Assembly (NCBI GenBank): GCA_017519415.1
Contig: JAFWSI010000015.1
Span: 23,197 to 87,196, forward strand
Direction: 5' to 3'
Length of the DNA: 64,000 nucleotides
Source: Ruminococcus sp.
GTDB taxonomy: Bacteria > Bacillota > Clostridia > Oscillospirales > Ruminococcaceae
Shown here: positions 8,270 through 15,958 of the stretch, one piece after another
Numbering within the stretch: position 1 is the first letter of the stretch
Layout of the letters: each line of letters starts with the position of its first letter
Program-made: the position numbers and the translations under genes
Notes under the pieces: generated by a model
What the model saw: the letters and a program-made list of their open reading frames with translations, nothing else
What the model was told of the DNA's origin: nothing
Databases searched by the model: none

Positions 8270-8396
8270 CTGTATTCCGGCGTGAGTCTTCTTGTTGCAG
8301 CGTCTGCGCTTGAATGCTTTGCGGAAATAATGCACAGGGAATTTTTTCATGGATCTTCGTCTTTTTGGGCTCCTGAAATCACTTATATATGAAAGC

Positions 8397-8425
8397 TTGC
8401 ATTTGAGCATGAAATATGGCATAAT
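8397..8425 (+). promoter_or_regulatory. Probable promoter of the GH3 gene
   Basis: TTGCAT (8397-8402), 17 bases, CATAAT (8420-8425). It lies 40 bases before the start codon at 8465. Confidence 0.45.
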
Positions 8426-8464
8426 AATGGAAGCGGCATAATAACGTACTGAAAGGAGCGCATT

Positions 8465-10939
8465 ATGAAAAAAGCACTCGCATTACTGCTGGGGCTGACC
8501 ATGCTTTCATCTCTGGCAGCCTGCAATTCAAAGAACAAAAAAAGTGAGTTATCCGAGCTTCCGTCCAATAACTCAGCATCGGGTACGGCAAAGGAATTTG
8601 AGTTCAAATATCAGAAATACGCAGCCATGACTCCCGAAGAGATAGTTGCGGAGCTGACGCTGGAGCAGAAGGCGGATCAGATGGTCCAGCCTGCGATCTA
8701 CAATATTACCGAGTATGATATGAAGAAAAACGATTACGGCAGCATACTCTCCACGGCAGGCTGTATCGACGCCGCTTCATGGCGCGAGACAGTGGACGCC
8801 TTCCAGAAAGCGGCTGTTGAATCGGAGGCAGGTATACCCTATGTCTACGGACAGGACGACGTTCACGGCGTGAATTACTGCCTCAACGCAGTTTATTTCC
8901 CGCACAACATCGGACAGGGGGCTGCCAACGACGAGGAGCTTGCCTATCAGGTGGGACTTATAACGGCGGACGAAGCCAAGCTCTGCCATATGCTGTGGAA
9001 CTTCTCTCCCGTCGTGGCTCAGTCCGTGGACCCCCGCTGGGGCAGGACCTATGAGTCCTACGGCTCAGACCTTGAGACCATAACAAAGCTCAGCACCGCA
9101 TACACAAAGGGTCTCATAGACGGCGGTATCATCGCCTGTACAAAGCACTTCTTTGCAGACGGAAACGTGGTGTACGGCACAGGAGAGCAGGGCGATGTGA
9201 AAATGCTCATCGACCGCGGCGACGCTCAGCTTTCGGACGCCGAGATAAAGGAGCTCCTGAAGGTATATCAGGCGCAGATAGACGCGGGAGTGCAGACGAT
9301 AATGATAAGTCATTCGTCCCTCAACGGCGTGAAGATGCACGAGAACAAGGAATACATAATGAAGCTGAAGGACGAAATGGGCTTTGAGGGCTTTATTGTG
9401 AGCGACTGGGGCTCGGTTGGTAATATCACGGGCTCGTCCTATGAGGAGCAGGTCATAAAGAGCGTCAACGCAGGCATAGATATGCTCATGGAGACAGACC
9501 GCTTTGAAGAGGCGAGGGATATTATCGTTGACGCCGTGGGCAGCGGCGATATAAGCGAAGACCGTGTGGACGATGCGGTCACAAGGATAATTAAGGTCAA
9601 GAAGGACGCAGGGCTGTTTGACGATCCTTTCCTTGAAACGATGAAGACGGGACAGACCGAGACAGGCTCAGCCGAATACAGGTCAGTAGCCGAGAAGCTT
9701 GTGGAGAAGAGCCTCGTTCTTCTCAAGAACGACAAGGAAGTCCTGCCCTTCAAAGAAGGCACGAAGATATATATAACAGGTCCTGCGGCGGATAACGGAC
9801 AGGCTCAGTGCGGCGGCTGGACCATAGACTGGAACAGTGCTCCCTCAAAGGAGGTCTCAGGTGTAACAACTATACTGGAGGCATTTGAGAGATATGCCGC
9901 GGATTACGGTATCGAGGTCATCACCGACCTCGCAGAAGCATCTGAGGCTGACGCAGTACTCCTCTGCGTGGGCGAGCAGGCCTATGCCGAGTGGAACGGC
10001 GACACCGAGGATCTTGAGCTCTGCGGCAAGCTGGGACTCAGCGGCAATAAGGACGCCATAAAGAAGGCAAAGGAGCTCGGCAAGCCCACAGTCACCTGCA
10101 TCGTAGCGGGCAGGAACGTTATCCTTGACGAAAAAGACTATGAGGGCTGGGACAGTGTCGTTATGTGCTATCTTCCCGGCTCAGAGGGCAAGGGCATATC
10201 CGATGTGCTCTGCGGCTGTGCCGACTTCACGGGCAGGCTCCCCTCGGACTGGTACGGTTCACTGGATCAGATCGGCACGGACAAATGCTTCCTTGAGCGC
10301 GGTTACGGTCTGTCCTACGGCAGCGGCTTCAAGCCCCGCACAGAGCCAAAAACGCTTTCGGATACTTCGGATGAAGCTCCTTCAAGCGAGGCTATGGAGG
10401 GTACAAGCTATACTCCGGGTCTCTTCAAGGACGGCGTATATGTCAATGACTGCGCAGGTATCAGGCTGAACGTACCTGGGGATCTGACGCCGATCAGTAA
10501 AAGCGAGCTGGAGATGTACAGAAGCGAGCACCTTTCTGACGTGACCGACGATGAACAGAAGGTAATTGAGTCCGCTACGGCATGGGACAGCAGCTTCGAC
10601 GGCGACGGCGAAAGCATTTCCGTCGACTTCCTGAATATGAAGCTCGGTATACCCGATGATAAGAACTATACCGAGGGCAAGTATCTGGACTACTGGAAGA
10701 GCCTGCTGGCAGGTTACCTCAGCAATTACAGCATAGATGTTGATTTCGGGGACAGGACAAATGTCAGCCTCGGGGACAAGGAATATGTAAGGGAAACCGT
10801 TGTGCTTTCGCAAAGCGGAGGTGCAAGGCAGACTCTCTATAAGTATGTAAGGAAAATCGACGACAGCCTTATGTGTATCATAGAGATAGGCACCTTTTCT
10901 GAAAAGACTCCAGAGGAATTCGAGGCACTGTTCGGCTGA
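8465..10939 (+). CDS. GH3-family beta-glucosidase-like lipoprotein
   Basis: 824 residues. The signal sequence ends in LAAC, a good lipobox, so the protein should be lipid-anchored outside the membrane. The GH3 catalytic domain shows YGQDDVHGVNY, SPVVAQSVDPRWGRTYESYG, CTKHFFADG and the nucleophile region IVSDWGS (Asp near residue 312). The second GH3 domain runs to about 640 (GRLPSDWY, then ERGYGLSYGSGFK). About 165 further residues carry no motif I recognise. The start is set by an AAAGGAG site. GH3 enzymes of this type release glucose or other sugars from oligosaccharides. No dockerin is present, so it acts on the cell surface and not in the cellulosome. It stands alone between terminators. 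Confidence 0.9.
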   Translation: MKKALALLLGLTMLSSLAACNSKNKKSELSELPSNNSASGTAKEFEFKYQKYAAMTPEEIVAELTLEQKADQMVQPAIYNITEYDMKKNDYGSILSTAGCIDAASWRETVDAFQKAAVESEAGIPYVYGQDDVHGVNYCLNAVYFPHNIGQGAANDEELAYQVGLITADEAKLCHMLWNFSPVVAQSVDPRWGRTYESYGSDLETITKLSTAYTKGLIDGGIIACTKHFFADGNVVYGTGEQGDVKMLIDRGDAQLSDAEIKELLKVYQAQIDAGVQTIMISHSSLNGVKMHENKEYIMKLKDEMGFEGFIVSDWGSVGNITGSSYEEQVIKSVNAGIDMLMETDRFEEARDIIVDAVGSGDISEDRVDDAVTRIIKVKKDAGLFDDPFLETMKTGQTETGSAEYRSVAEKLVEKSLVLLKNDKEVLPFKEGTKIYITGPAADNGQAQCGGWTIDWNSAPSKEVSGVTTILEAFERYAADYGIEVITDLAEASEADAVLLCVGEQAYAEWNGDTEDLELCGKLGLSGNKDAIKKAKELGKPTVTCIVAGRNVILDEKDYEGWDSVVMCYLPGSEGKGISDVLCGCADFTGRLPSDWYGSLDQIGTDKCFLERGYGLSYGSGFKPRTEPKTLSDTSDEAPSSEAMEGTSYTPGLFKDGVYVNDCAGIRLNVPGDLTPISKSELEMYRSEHLSDVTDDEQKVIESATAWDSSFDGDGESISVDFLNMKLGIPDDKNYTEGKYLDYWKSLLAGYLSNYSIDVDFGDRTNVSLGDKEYVRETVVLSQSGGARQTLYKYVRKIDDSLMCIIEIGTFSEKTPEEFEALFG

Positions 10940-10966
10940 TCCCATGGGAAAATGAGATATATGAAA

Positions 10967-10994
10967 AAAGGGCGGCAGCCAAGCTCCGCCCTTT
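10967..10994 (+). terminator. Bidirectional terminator between GH3 and degV
   Basis: AAAGGGCGG and CCGCCCTTT arms (10967-10975 and 10986-10994) around a 10-base loop, between convergent genes. Confidence 0.75.
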
Positions 10995-11002
10995 ATGAAA
11001 AA

Positions 11003-11875
11003 TCATTTGTTTTTTCGCCTTACGACTACCGCTACGAGGTCCGGTCCGATATTTGAAGTGACTACAGCGCCGATATTTCCGAACATCTCCGCCTTTCTTC
11101 CGGTTTTCTTTATGAGCTCCTTTTCCACCTCACGGGCGACCGTGTCGTCTCTGCCGTAGAGCATTATGTAAGGAGTCTGCGGAGTCATATTTTTCTCCAG
11201 TATGTCCACCAGCTTGGGAACGATATTCTTCTCGCCCCTTATCTTATCTACTGTGGAGGTCTCGCCGTCCGAGAAAAGAATAACGGGCTTGAGACCGAGA
11301 AGCTCTCCGGCAAATGCCTTTGCAGCCGATATGCGTCCCGACTTCTTGGCATATTTCAGATTGTAGGGCACGGCATATACGCCGCATACGCTGAACCAGT
11401 CCTCAAGATATGCCACTATCTCCTCGGCGTCAGCGCCGCGGCGGATCTTCTTTGCGGCTTCCATTACGGGATAGCCGTAGAAGAGAGTGTAGCATTTTGA
11501 ATCGAGGTTGAATATGCGGAGCTTGTCTTTTGCTTCGGGATTGTTCTCAAAGAATTCATTTTTTGCCATGACCGAGTTGTTGAAGGTCCCCGAGCCCTTT
11601 GAGTTCAGAGATACGCTTATAATATCCGTATATCCCTGAGCGTAGAGCTCCTTGTAGGCTTCCTCGAAGTCCACGGGCGGGATCTGCGAGTGCTTCGGTA
11701 TCTCGTCGGTATTCTCCAGAAGCTCGTAGAATTCCTTGGTGGATTTGTCATAGATCTCCCTGAAGCTCTCTCCGCCTACGGTCAGAGTGAAGGGAAGCAC
11801 CTTTATACCCAGCTCGTCTATTATTTCTTTTGGCAGATCGCAGCATGAATCGGTAAGCATGATTATCTTTGACAT
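11003..11875 (-). CDS. DegV-family fatty-acid-binding protein
   Basis: 290 residues, the usual DegV length. Hallmarks: MLTDSCCDLP at the N-terminus, a serine/threonine-rich loop SVSLNSKGSGTFNN, and YAKKSGRIS in the second half. Family members (FakB in Staphylococcus) hold a fatty acid and present it to the kinase FakA for phospholipid synthesis. Which lipid is bound here cannot be told. An AAAGGAGA site precedes the start at 11875. It lies 13 bases after the TrmL gene on the same strand, so they share a transcript. Confidence 0.92.
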   Translation of the reverse strand: MSKIIMLTDSCCDLPKEIIDELGIKVLPFTLTVGGESFREIYDKSTKEFYELLENTDEIPKHSQIPPVDFEEAYKELYAQGYTDIISVSLNSKGSGTFNNSVMAKNEFFENNPEAKDKLRIFNLDSKCYTLFYGYPVMEAAKKIRRGADAEEIVAYLEDWFSVCGVYAVPYNLKYAKKSGRISAAKAFAGELLGLKPVILFSDGETSTVDKIRGEKNIVPKLVDILEKNMTPQTPYIMLYGRDDTVAREVEKELIKKTGRKAEMFGNIGAVVTSNIGPDLVAVVVRRKNK

Positions 11876-11888
11876 AATATTATCTCCT

Positions 11889-12386
11889 TTACCATTCGTA
11901 TTTTGTAAGTTTTCCCTCGCGGGAAAGCTCGGGGTAATCCCATTGTCTCAGCACCTCATAGACCGCTATGGCCACAGAGTTGGAAAGATTCAGGCTGCGC
12001 AGTTCATTGCGCATCGGTATTCTTACACAGCACTCCGGGTTTTCGTGAAGAAGCTCCTCGGGAAGGCCCTTGTCCTCCCGTCCGAAGACGAGGTAGGCGT
12101 TGTCGGGGTATTCCGCTTCGCTGTGGACACGGCGTCCTTTTGTGGTGAAGTAGAAAAAATCCCCGTCCCTGTTCTTCTCAAAGAAATCCGCAAGGCTGTC
12201 GTAATAGGTGATGTCCAGTTTGTCCCAGTAGTCAAGGCCTGCACGTTTAAGGTGCTTGTCGCTCACCTCGAAGCCCAGAGGACGGACGAGGTGGAGTCTT
12301 GCTCCCGTAACCGCGCAGGTGCGGGAGATATTTCCCGTGTTTTGCGGTATCTGGGGCTCTACAAGGACGATATTGAGATTATGCAT
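11889..12386 (-). CDS. trmL: tRNA (cytidine/uridine-34 2'-O)-methyltransferase TrmL
   Basis: 165 residues, the standard length for this SPOUT-class enzyme. Motifs: NIVLVEPQIPQNTGNISRTC at the start, LVFGREDKGLPEEL in the middle, and the knot sequence IPMRNELRSLNLSNSVAIAVYE. It methylates the ribose of the wobble base in certain leucine tRNAs. The start at 12386 is chosen because it gives the family N-terminus and an AAGGAG site lies just upstream; the frame is open further upstream without support. It is followed by degV. Confidence 0.92.
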   Translation of the reverse strand: MHNLNIVLVEPQIPQNTGNISRTCAVTGARLHLVRPLGFEVSDKHLKRAGLDYWDKLDITYYDSLADFFEKNRDGDFFYFTTKGRRVHSEAEYPDNAYLVFGREDKGLPEELLHENPECCVRIPMRNELRSLNLSNSVAIAVYEVLRQWDYPELSREGKLTKYEW

Positions 12387-12567
12387 AGGTCTCCTTTTAG
12401 GGAAAAGCGGCTGTTGATCATCCTGCTTTTCCCTTGATTTTTTTATTCGGCGGCAGCCGCCGTATGCAGAAGTTTTTTCATATGTTCCCGTACAGAATAT
12501 AACGTATCTTTTTTCAGATACTATTACTGTCCGCACTGCGGATAATAAAAAACGGAGTTATTGTAAA

Positions 12568-12741
12568 ATGAATATGAAATCGCTTGCCAAGGGTGCGGCT
12601 GCGGGAGTTGTAGCGGGTTTTGCCTGCTATGCGCTTTCCAACGCACGTCCTTTTAAGAAAATGAGTATAAAGCGGGACGCAGGCAGGACTCTGAAGGCTG
12701 CGGGAGATCTTTTTGACGATATAAAGTCTGTGATCATGTAG
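12568..12741 (+). CDS. 57-residue membrane-associated small protein
   Basis: A short gene with a CGGAG ribosome site 10 bases before the ATG. The product begins MNMKSLAKG, has one hydrophobic segment (AAAGVVAGFACYALS, about residues 10-24) and a basic/amphipathic tail ending DDIKSVIM. It recalls YtxH-like small membrane proteins but no family is certain. Its last 8 bases overlap the end of ruvX on the other strand. The codon choice is like the surrounding genes, which supports real coding. Confidence 0.65.
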   Translation: MNMKSLAKGAAAGVVAGFACYALSNARPFKKMSIKRDAGRTLKAAGDLFDDIKSVIM

Positions 12742-13162
12742 GCTCTCCCGAGTTTCGCCTGTAACCGAGATAGCTCTCGAGGATGAGAACGGCTGCCACC
12801 GCGTCAACGACTGCCTTGCGCTTTTTGCCGCGTGTGTTGGTGACATTCAGCGCATTATGGGCTGAAACGGTGGTACAGCGCTCGTCCCAGAGCTTTACGG
12901 GACAACCTGCGAGCTTTTCGAGCTCCCCGGCAAAGAGCTGACACTTCTCGGCTCTTTCGCCGACTGTTCCGTTCATATTCATGGGATAGCCCACGACTAT
13001 CTGTTCCGCACGCTGCTCTTTGGCGAGAGCGGCGGTTTTTTCTATACATTTATAGAAGTCCTTTTCGGCGATGACGGTCACGGGCGAGGCGATCATCTCG
13101 CTTTTACCGCAGACAGCTATGCCCGTTCTCGAATCGCCGAAATCAACTGACATTATTATCAT
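12734..13162 (-). CDS. ruvX: RuvX/YqgF-family Holliday junction resolvase-like nuclease
   Basis: 142 residues, a typical RuvX length. RNase H-like motifs: MSVDFGDSRTGIAV at the N-terminus, VVGYPMNMNGTVGERA, LWDERCTTVSA and a final VVDAVAAVLILESYL with the catalytic aspartate. Proposed to process 16S rRNA precursor or Holliday junctions. The start at 13162 follows an AAGGAT site; upstream extension has no ribosome site. Its tail overlaps the tail of the small-protein gene on the plus strand by 8 bases. Confidence 0.9.
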   Translation of the reverse strand: MIIMSVDFGDSRTGIAVCGKSEMIASPVTVIAEKDFYKCIEKTAALAKEQRAEQIVVGYPMNMNGTVGERAEKCQLFAGELEKLAGCPVKLWDERCTTVSAHNALNVTNTRGKKRKAVVDAVAAVLILESYLGYRRNSGEPT

Positions 13163-13180
13163 ATGAAACCATCCTTTGTA

Positions 13181-13211
13181 GATCATAATTCTGCGGAGCA
13201 AAATCATGATC
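13181..13211. repeat. Dispersed palindrome with CGGAG loop (copy 1)
   Basis: Arms of 13 bases (11 paired) flank the loop CGGAG. The same palindrome, with perfect 14-base arms and the same loop, occurs at 56234-56266. See that entry. Confidence 0.7.
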
Positions 13212-13446
13212 TGAGCCGTTAGCAATTAGCCTGTTGTAAGGGCGAACAATGTGCGCACCCTCAAATGCGGCAGAGCTGTTAAGTTTGATTTATACTATTA
13301 TAACATATATTGCGTGATTTATCAAGCTTATGTTGTGCATGACTGTATGTGGGCGAAAAAACGTGAAAAAATATGTAAATCAATGAAAAACAGTGATAAA
13401 TTACAAAAAACATTTAAAAACACTTCAAAACGACTGCGGATAATAT

Positions 13447-13475
13447 TTGCGGTTCGTATGAACTTGTGATATAAT
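13447..13475 (+). promoter_or_regulatory. Promoter of the DUF1836 gene
   Basis: TTGCGG (13447-13452), 17 bases, perfect TATAAT (13470-13475). It lies 30 bases before the start at 13506. Confidence 0.6.
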
Positions 13476-13505
13476 CAAATCATCACGAGAGAGGAAGTGT
13501 TGACT

Positions 13506-14072
13506 ATGAACAGGTTGATCCCGGGTACTGCAATGAAGTTTTCCGAACAGGCAAGAGAGTCTGCGTTTTCACTCATTTCTCCCGTCCTTGAGGCTACAGG
13601 CGGGCTTACGCTGTCGCAGCTTTCAAAGCTGACGGGACTGGAGGGCACTACTATCCAGAACTGGATAAAACGCGGCTGGGTCTCTGCTACCAACGGGAAA
13701 AAGTATTCGGAGCAGCAGATACTGAGAATACTCCTTATCAATATGCTCCGCAAGGCAATGAAGCTTGAGGATATTGCAAATCTTATGAGATATATCAACG
13801 GCGACGTCGAGGACAAGTCCGACGACATCATTGACGAGATACTTCTTTACAATATCCTTTGCAGGATAATATTTACGGCAGAGGACGAGGGCGCTTTTGA
13901 TCCCGATAAGGTAAAGGAGCTCGTTTCGCGTGAGATAGCCGATTATAAGTCGGAGATCGCCGATGTTGACAAGCTCAGGAAGGCCATGTTCGTCATGGTC
14001 ATGGGTTACAGGAGCGGCTGTCTCAGGACAGAAATGGAAAAGGGATTGGAAGTCATTCTTGACGAGATGTAA
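13506..14072 (+). CDS. DUF1836 family protein, probable DNA-binding regulator
   Basis: 188 residues. A MerR-like winged helix-turn-helix occupies about residues 35-90 (GGLTLSQLSKLTGLEGTTIQNWIKRGWV, then YSEQQILRILLINML). The rest is helical. This matches DUF1836 proteins of Firmicutes, whose targets are not known. GTG and TTG codons lie slightly upstream in frame, but the ATG at 13506 has the better distance from GAGGAAG. It heads a same-strand series with two small genes and an SPFH gene and may regulate them; that is inference. Confidence 0.8.
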   Translation: MNRLIPGTAMKFSEQARESAFSLISPVLEATGGLTLSQLSKLTGLEGTTIQNWIKRGWVSATNGKKYSEQQILRILLINMLRKAMKLEDIANLMRYINGDVEDKSDDIIDEILLYNILCRIIFTAEDEGAFDPDKVKELVSREIADYKSEIADVDKLRKAMFVMVMGYRSGCLRTEMEKGLEVILDEM

Positions 14073-14115
14073 GATCCTGAAAAAATAAGATACATGATAT
14101 AGGAGATCATTGAAA

Positions 14116-14313
14116 ATGAATGTTGTAACTGCACTACTAATGAGCAAAAAGAAGATCATCAGGCTTTTTGAAAGCTCAAAGGCGTTGTCTGCGGACAGTG
14201 CCAAGACGCTAGACGAAATGGGCATATTCAATCCCGAGGCAACATACGAGCTGCTGTACGATAATGTCATCTCGGCAACAGAGGACGGTAAATACTATCT
14301 TAACAAGAATTAA
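14116..14313 (+). CDS. Small protein, first of two tandem paralogues
   Basis: 65 residues, starting MNVVTALLMSKKKIIRLFESS. The pattern is a short hydrophobic start, a basic KKKII segment, a predicted helix pair with an EMGIFNPEATYELLYD core, and the ending DGKYYLNKN. The next gene has the same layout (ETGLFNPYAF, ending DGRYYLNR). The compact C-terminal part with a final YYLN looks like a tiny winged helix. An AGGAG site precedes the ATG by 10 bases; a TTG six bases upstream is possible. Function unknown. The small proteins sit directly before an SPFH gene. Confidence 0.7.
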   Translation: MNVVTALLMSKKKIIRLFESSKALSADSAKTLDEMGIFNPEATYELLYDNVISATEDGKYYLNKN

Positions 14314-14345
14314 AGCATATGACGCATAATAAAGGGGGGATCATT

Positions 14346-14561
14346 ATGGCGTTCGTATTTGTTCCGCCTGTTGGACTTATAAGGAGGAAAAGAATAATCA
14401 GGGTGCTTATGAGAGCAAATGCTTATTCGGAAAGCACCGCCAGAAGGCTTAATGAAACAGGACTTTTCAATCCTTATGCTTTTCCGTTCCTTACTCGCAG
14501 AATGGTAAAACGACATATCATATCAGTAACAGATGACGGAAGGTATTATCTTAACAGATAA
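14346..14561 (+). CDS. Small protein, second tandem paralogue
   Basis: 71 residues. It has a hydrophobic start (MAFVFVPPVGLI), then RRKRIIRVLMRA, a NETGLFNPYAF core and the ending TDDGRYYLNR. Aligned by eye with the preceding gene, about a third of positions agree, mostly in the second half. The start at 14346 follows a GGGGGA site; an ATG 27 bases upstream lacks one. It probably arose by duplication. Function unknown. Confidence 0.72.
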   Translation: MAFVFVPPVGLIRRKRIIRVLMRANAYSESTARRLNETGLFNPYAFPFLTRRMVKRHIISVTDDGRYYLNR

Positions 14562-14594
14562 AAACTGAACACAGAATATCAAAGGAGAATCATT

Positions 14595-15497
14595 ATGGGT
14601 GTTAATGTTAGGGAGATAAATGGAAATGCTCCGAAAAAACCAAGCCTTAAGGGCATAAAGTGGCTGATAGCGGGAATTGCCGCACTGTTCATCGCCGCAA
14701 ATTCCTTCACCATAGTTCCCGCAGGTAATACGGGAGTAGTTCTTACGCTGGGCGAGGTAGCGGAAAAGCCTTTATCCGAGGGTTTCCATTTAAAAGCGCC
14801 ATTTATCCAGACAGTTGAGGATATGTCCAACAAGATACAGGTCTATGAGACTCCTGCTTCGGCGGTCTCAAAGGACCTCCAGACTGTAAGCAGCAAGATC
14901 GCTGTGAACTACAGGCTTATCTCGGACAAGTCCCCGAATATGTACAAGGACGTAGGCGTTGATTATCAGACGATACTTATCGCGCCCGTAGTTCAGGAGT
15001 GCATGAAGTCTGCAACAGCCAAGTACAACGCAGAGCAGCTCATAACGGAGCGTGCTGCGGTAAGTGACGAGGTAAAGACAGCTCTTGACGGCAAGCTCAA
15101 CAACTACGGCATATTCATAGAGAAGTTCAATATCGTGAACTTTGACTTTTCGGCTGAGTTCAATACTGCTATCGAAGCAAAGCAGGTAGCGGAGCAGAAC
15201 CTGCTCAAGACCAAGACAGAGCAGGAACAGGCAAAGGTAATCGCAAAGACAGAGGCTGAAAAGAAGGTCATTGCTGCAAATGCAGAGGCGGAGGCAATAC
15301 TTGCCCAGGCACAGGCTCAGGCGGACGCCAACAAGCTTCTTGAGGAGTCGCTTTCGGGTAAGGTCATCGCATATGAGCAGATCCAGAAATGGAACGGCGT
15401 AATGCCCAAGGTTACCGGCAAGGACGGCGGACTGCTCATAGATGTGGATATAGACGAGCCGTCAGGCAGCTCCGCAGCACAGACACCTAACGGATAA
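14595..15497 (+). CDS. SPFH/prohibitin-family membrane protein
   Basis: 300 residues. One N-terminal membrane helix (about 22-41, WLIAGIAALFIAANSFTIV) is followed by the SPFH domain starting VPAGNTGVVLTLGEVAEKPLSEGFHLKAPF. A long Ala/Glu/Gln coiled coil runs from about 195 to 255, and the tail is VTGKDGGLLIDVDI. This is the HflK/prohibitin-like layout, in which subunits form large rings at the membrane that organise proteases or lipids. RBS AAAGGAG. It closes a series of a DUF1836 regulator and two small paralogues; the mRNA probably runs on into the G-run hairpin region. Confidence 0.9.
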   Translation: MGVNVREINGNAPKKPSLKGIKWLIAGIAALFIAANSFTIVPAGNTGVVLTLGEVAEKPLSEGFHLKAPFIQTVEDMSNKIQVYETPASAVSKDLQTVSSKIAVNYRLISDKSPNMYKDVGVDYQTILIAPVVQECMKSATAKYNAEQLITERAAVSDEVKTALDGKLNNYGIFIEKFNIVNFDFSAEFNTAIEAKQVAEQNLLKTKTEQEQAKVIAKTEAEKKVIAANAEAEAILAQAQAQADANKLLEESLSGKVIAYEQIQKWNGVMPKVTGKDGGLLIDVDIDEPSGSSAAQTPNG

Positions 15498-15499
15498 TA

Positions 15500-15957
15500 A
15501 GTCTTTCGGGGGGATAATGCTGTTCACGGAACAGCGCAATACTGAGTTTCTTCCTCCGTTTAGGGGACGGAGGAGGAGCTCGCTCATCTGACTGATAACA
15601 GAGATCCCGGAGCTTTTTATTAGGGGGAAGCTTCGTGTATATAGATCTCATGCGGGATGTTGGGGAACATAACGCACATGGGGGACATGAGATGTGACAT
15701 CGGAGGAATGACGTAACGGCTGCGACAGGGGCGATCGGGGGTAAATGACCGCTCCGCCGCAGAAGGACAGCGGCAGTATAGGGGGACATGAGTTGTGACA
15801 TTGAAGGAATGACATAACGGCTATGATATAGGGGTGATCGGGGGTAAACGGTCACCAGCCGCAGGGTGGTTTTGCGGCAGCATATGCAGGGGAAAGGATC
15901 ATCTGCAATTCAGGGGGAAATGAGAAAAGCTTATGTCGGGGGGACATAAGCTTTTTT
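15500..15957 (+). ncRNA. Candidate structured RNA rich in G-run hairpin loops, with a tandem 101-base repeat
   Basis: No gene fits here, but the plus strand has 13 runs of four to six G in about 440 bases, many in hairpin loops. Examples: CCTCCGT/ACGGAGG around TTAGGGG (15553-15573); ATGTT/AACAT around GGGG (15657-15670); and the final stem at 15925-15955, whose loop is GGGGG. A unit of about 101 bases occurs twice, at about 15680-15780 and 15781-15884. Between copies one pair in the stem before GGGGGTAAA changes C-G to T-A, keeping the pairing. A strong terminator ends the region. No promoter is seen, so it may be the 3' part of the SPFH mRNA. I do not recognise a known RNA family. It could instead be a non-RNA repeat. 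Confidence 0.55.
15925..15957 (+). terminator. Terminator ending the G-run RNA (also serves ispE)
   Basis: A 13-base-pair perfect stem, 15925-15937 with 15943-15955, with a five-G loop and a T-run. It is directly next to the ispE stop codon on the other strand, so it may work in both directions. Confidence 0.85.
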
Positions 15958-15958
15958 G

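Larger units (their letters stand above)
13163..13505. other. Gene-free stretch with a palindrome and a promoter
   Basis: No convincing gene. It contains the CGGAG-loop palindrome at 13181-13211, a fragment resembling the gene-free repeat material near 57.8 kb, an A-rich tract at 13370-13430, and the promoter of the DUF1836 gene. Confidence 0.5.

Noticed and set aside
8228-8422. Minus-strand 64-residue frame between the anti-sigma and GH3 genes
   Set aside because: It spans a terminator and a promoter region, is highly basic without a recognisable pattern, and no ribosome site is present.
13251-13469. Short plus-strand frame upstream of the DUF1836 gene
   Set aside because: AT-rich, low-complexity composition, no ribosome site, and it ends in the -35 region of the next promoter.
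15680-15884. Possible CRISPR-like repeat
   Set aside because: There are only two copies of a 101-base unit lying back to back, with no spacers and no cas genes.
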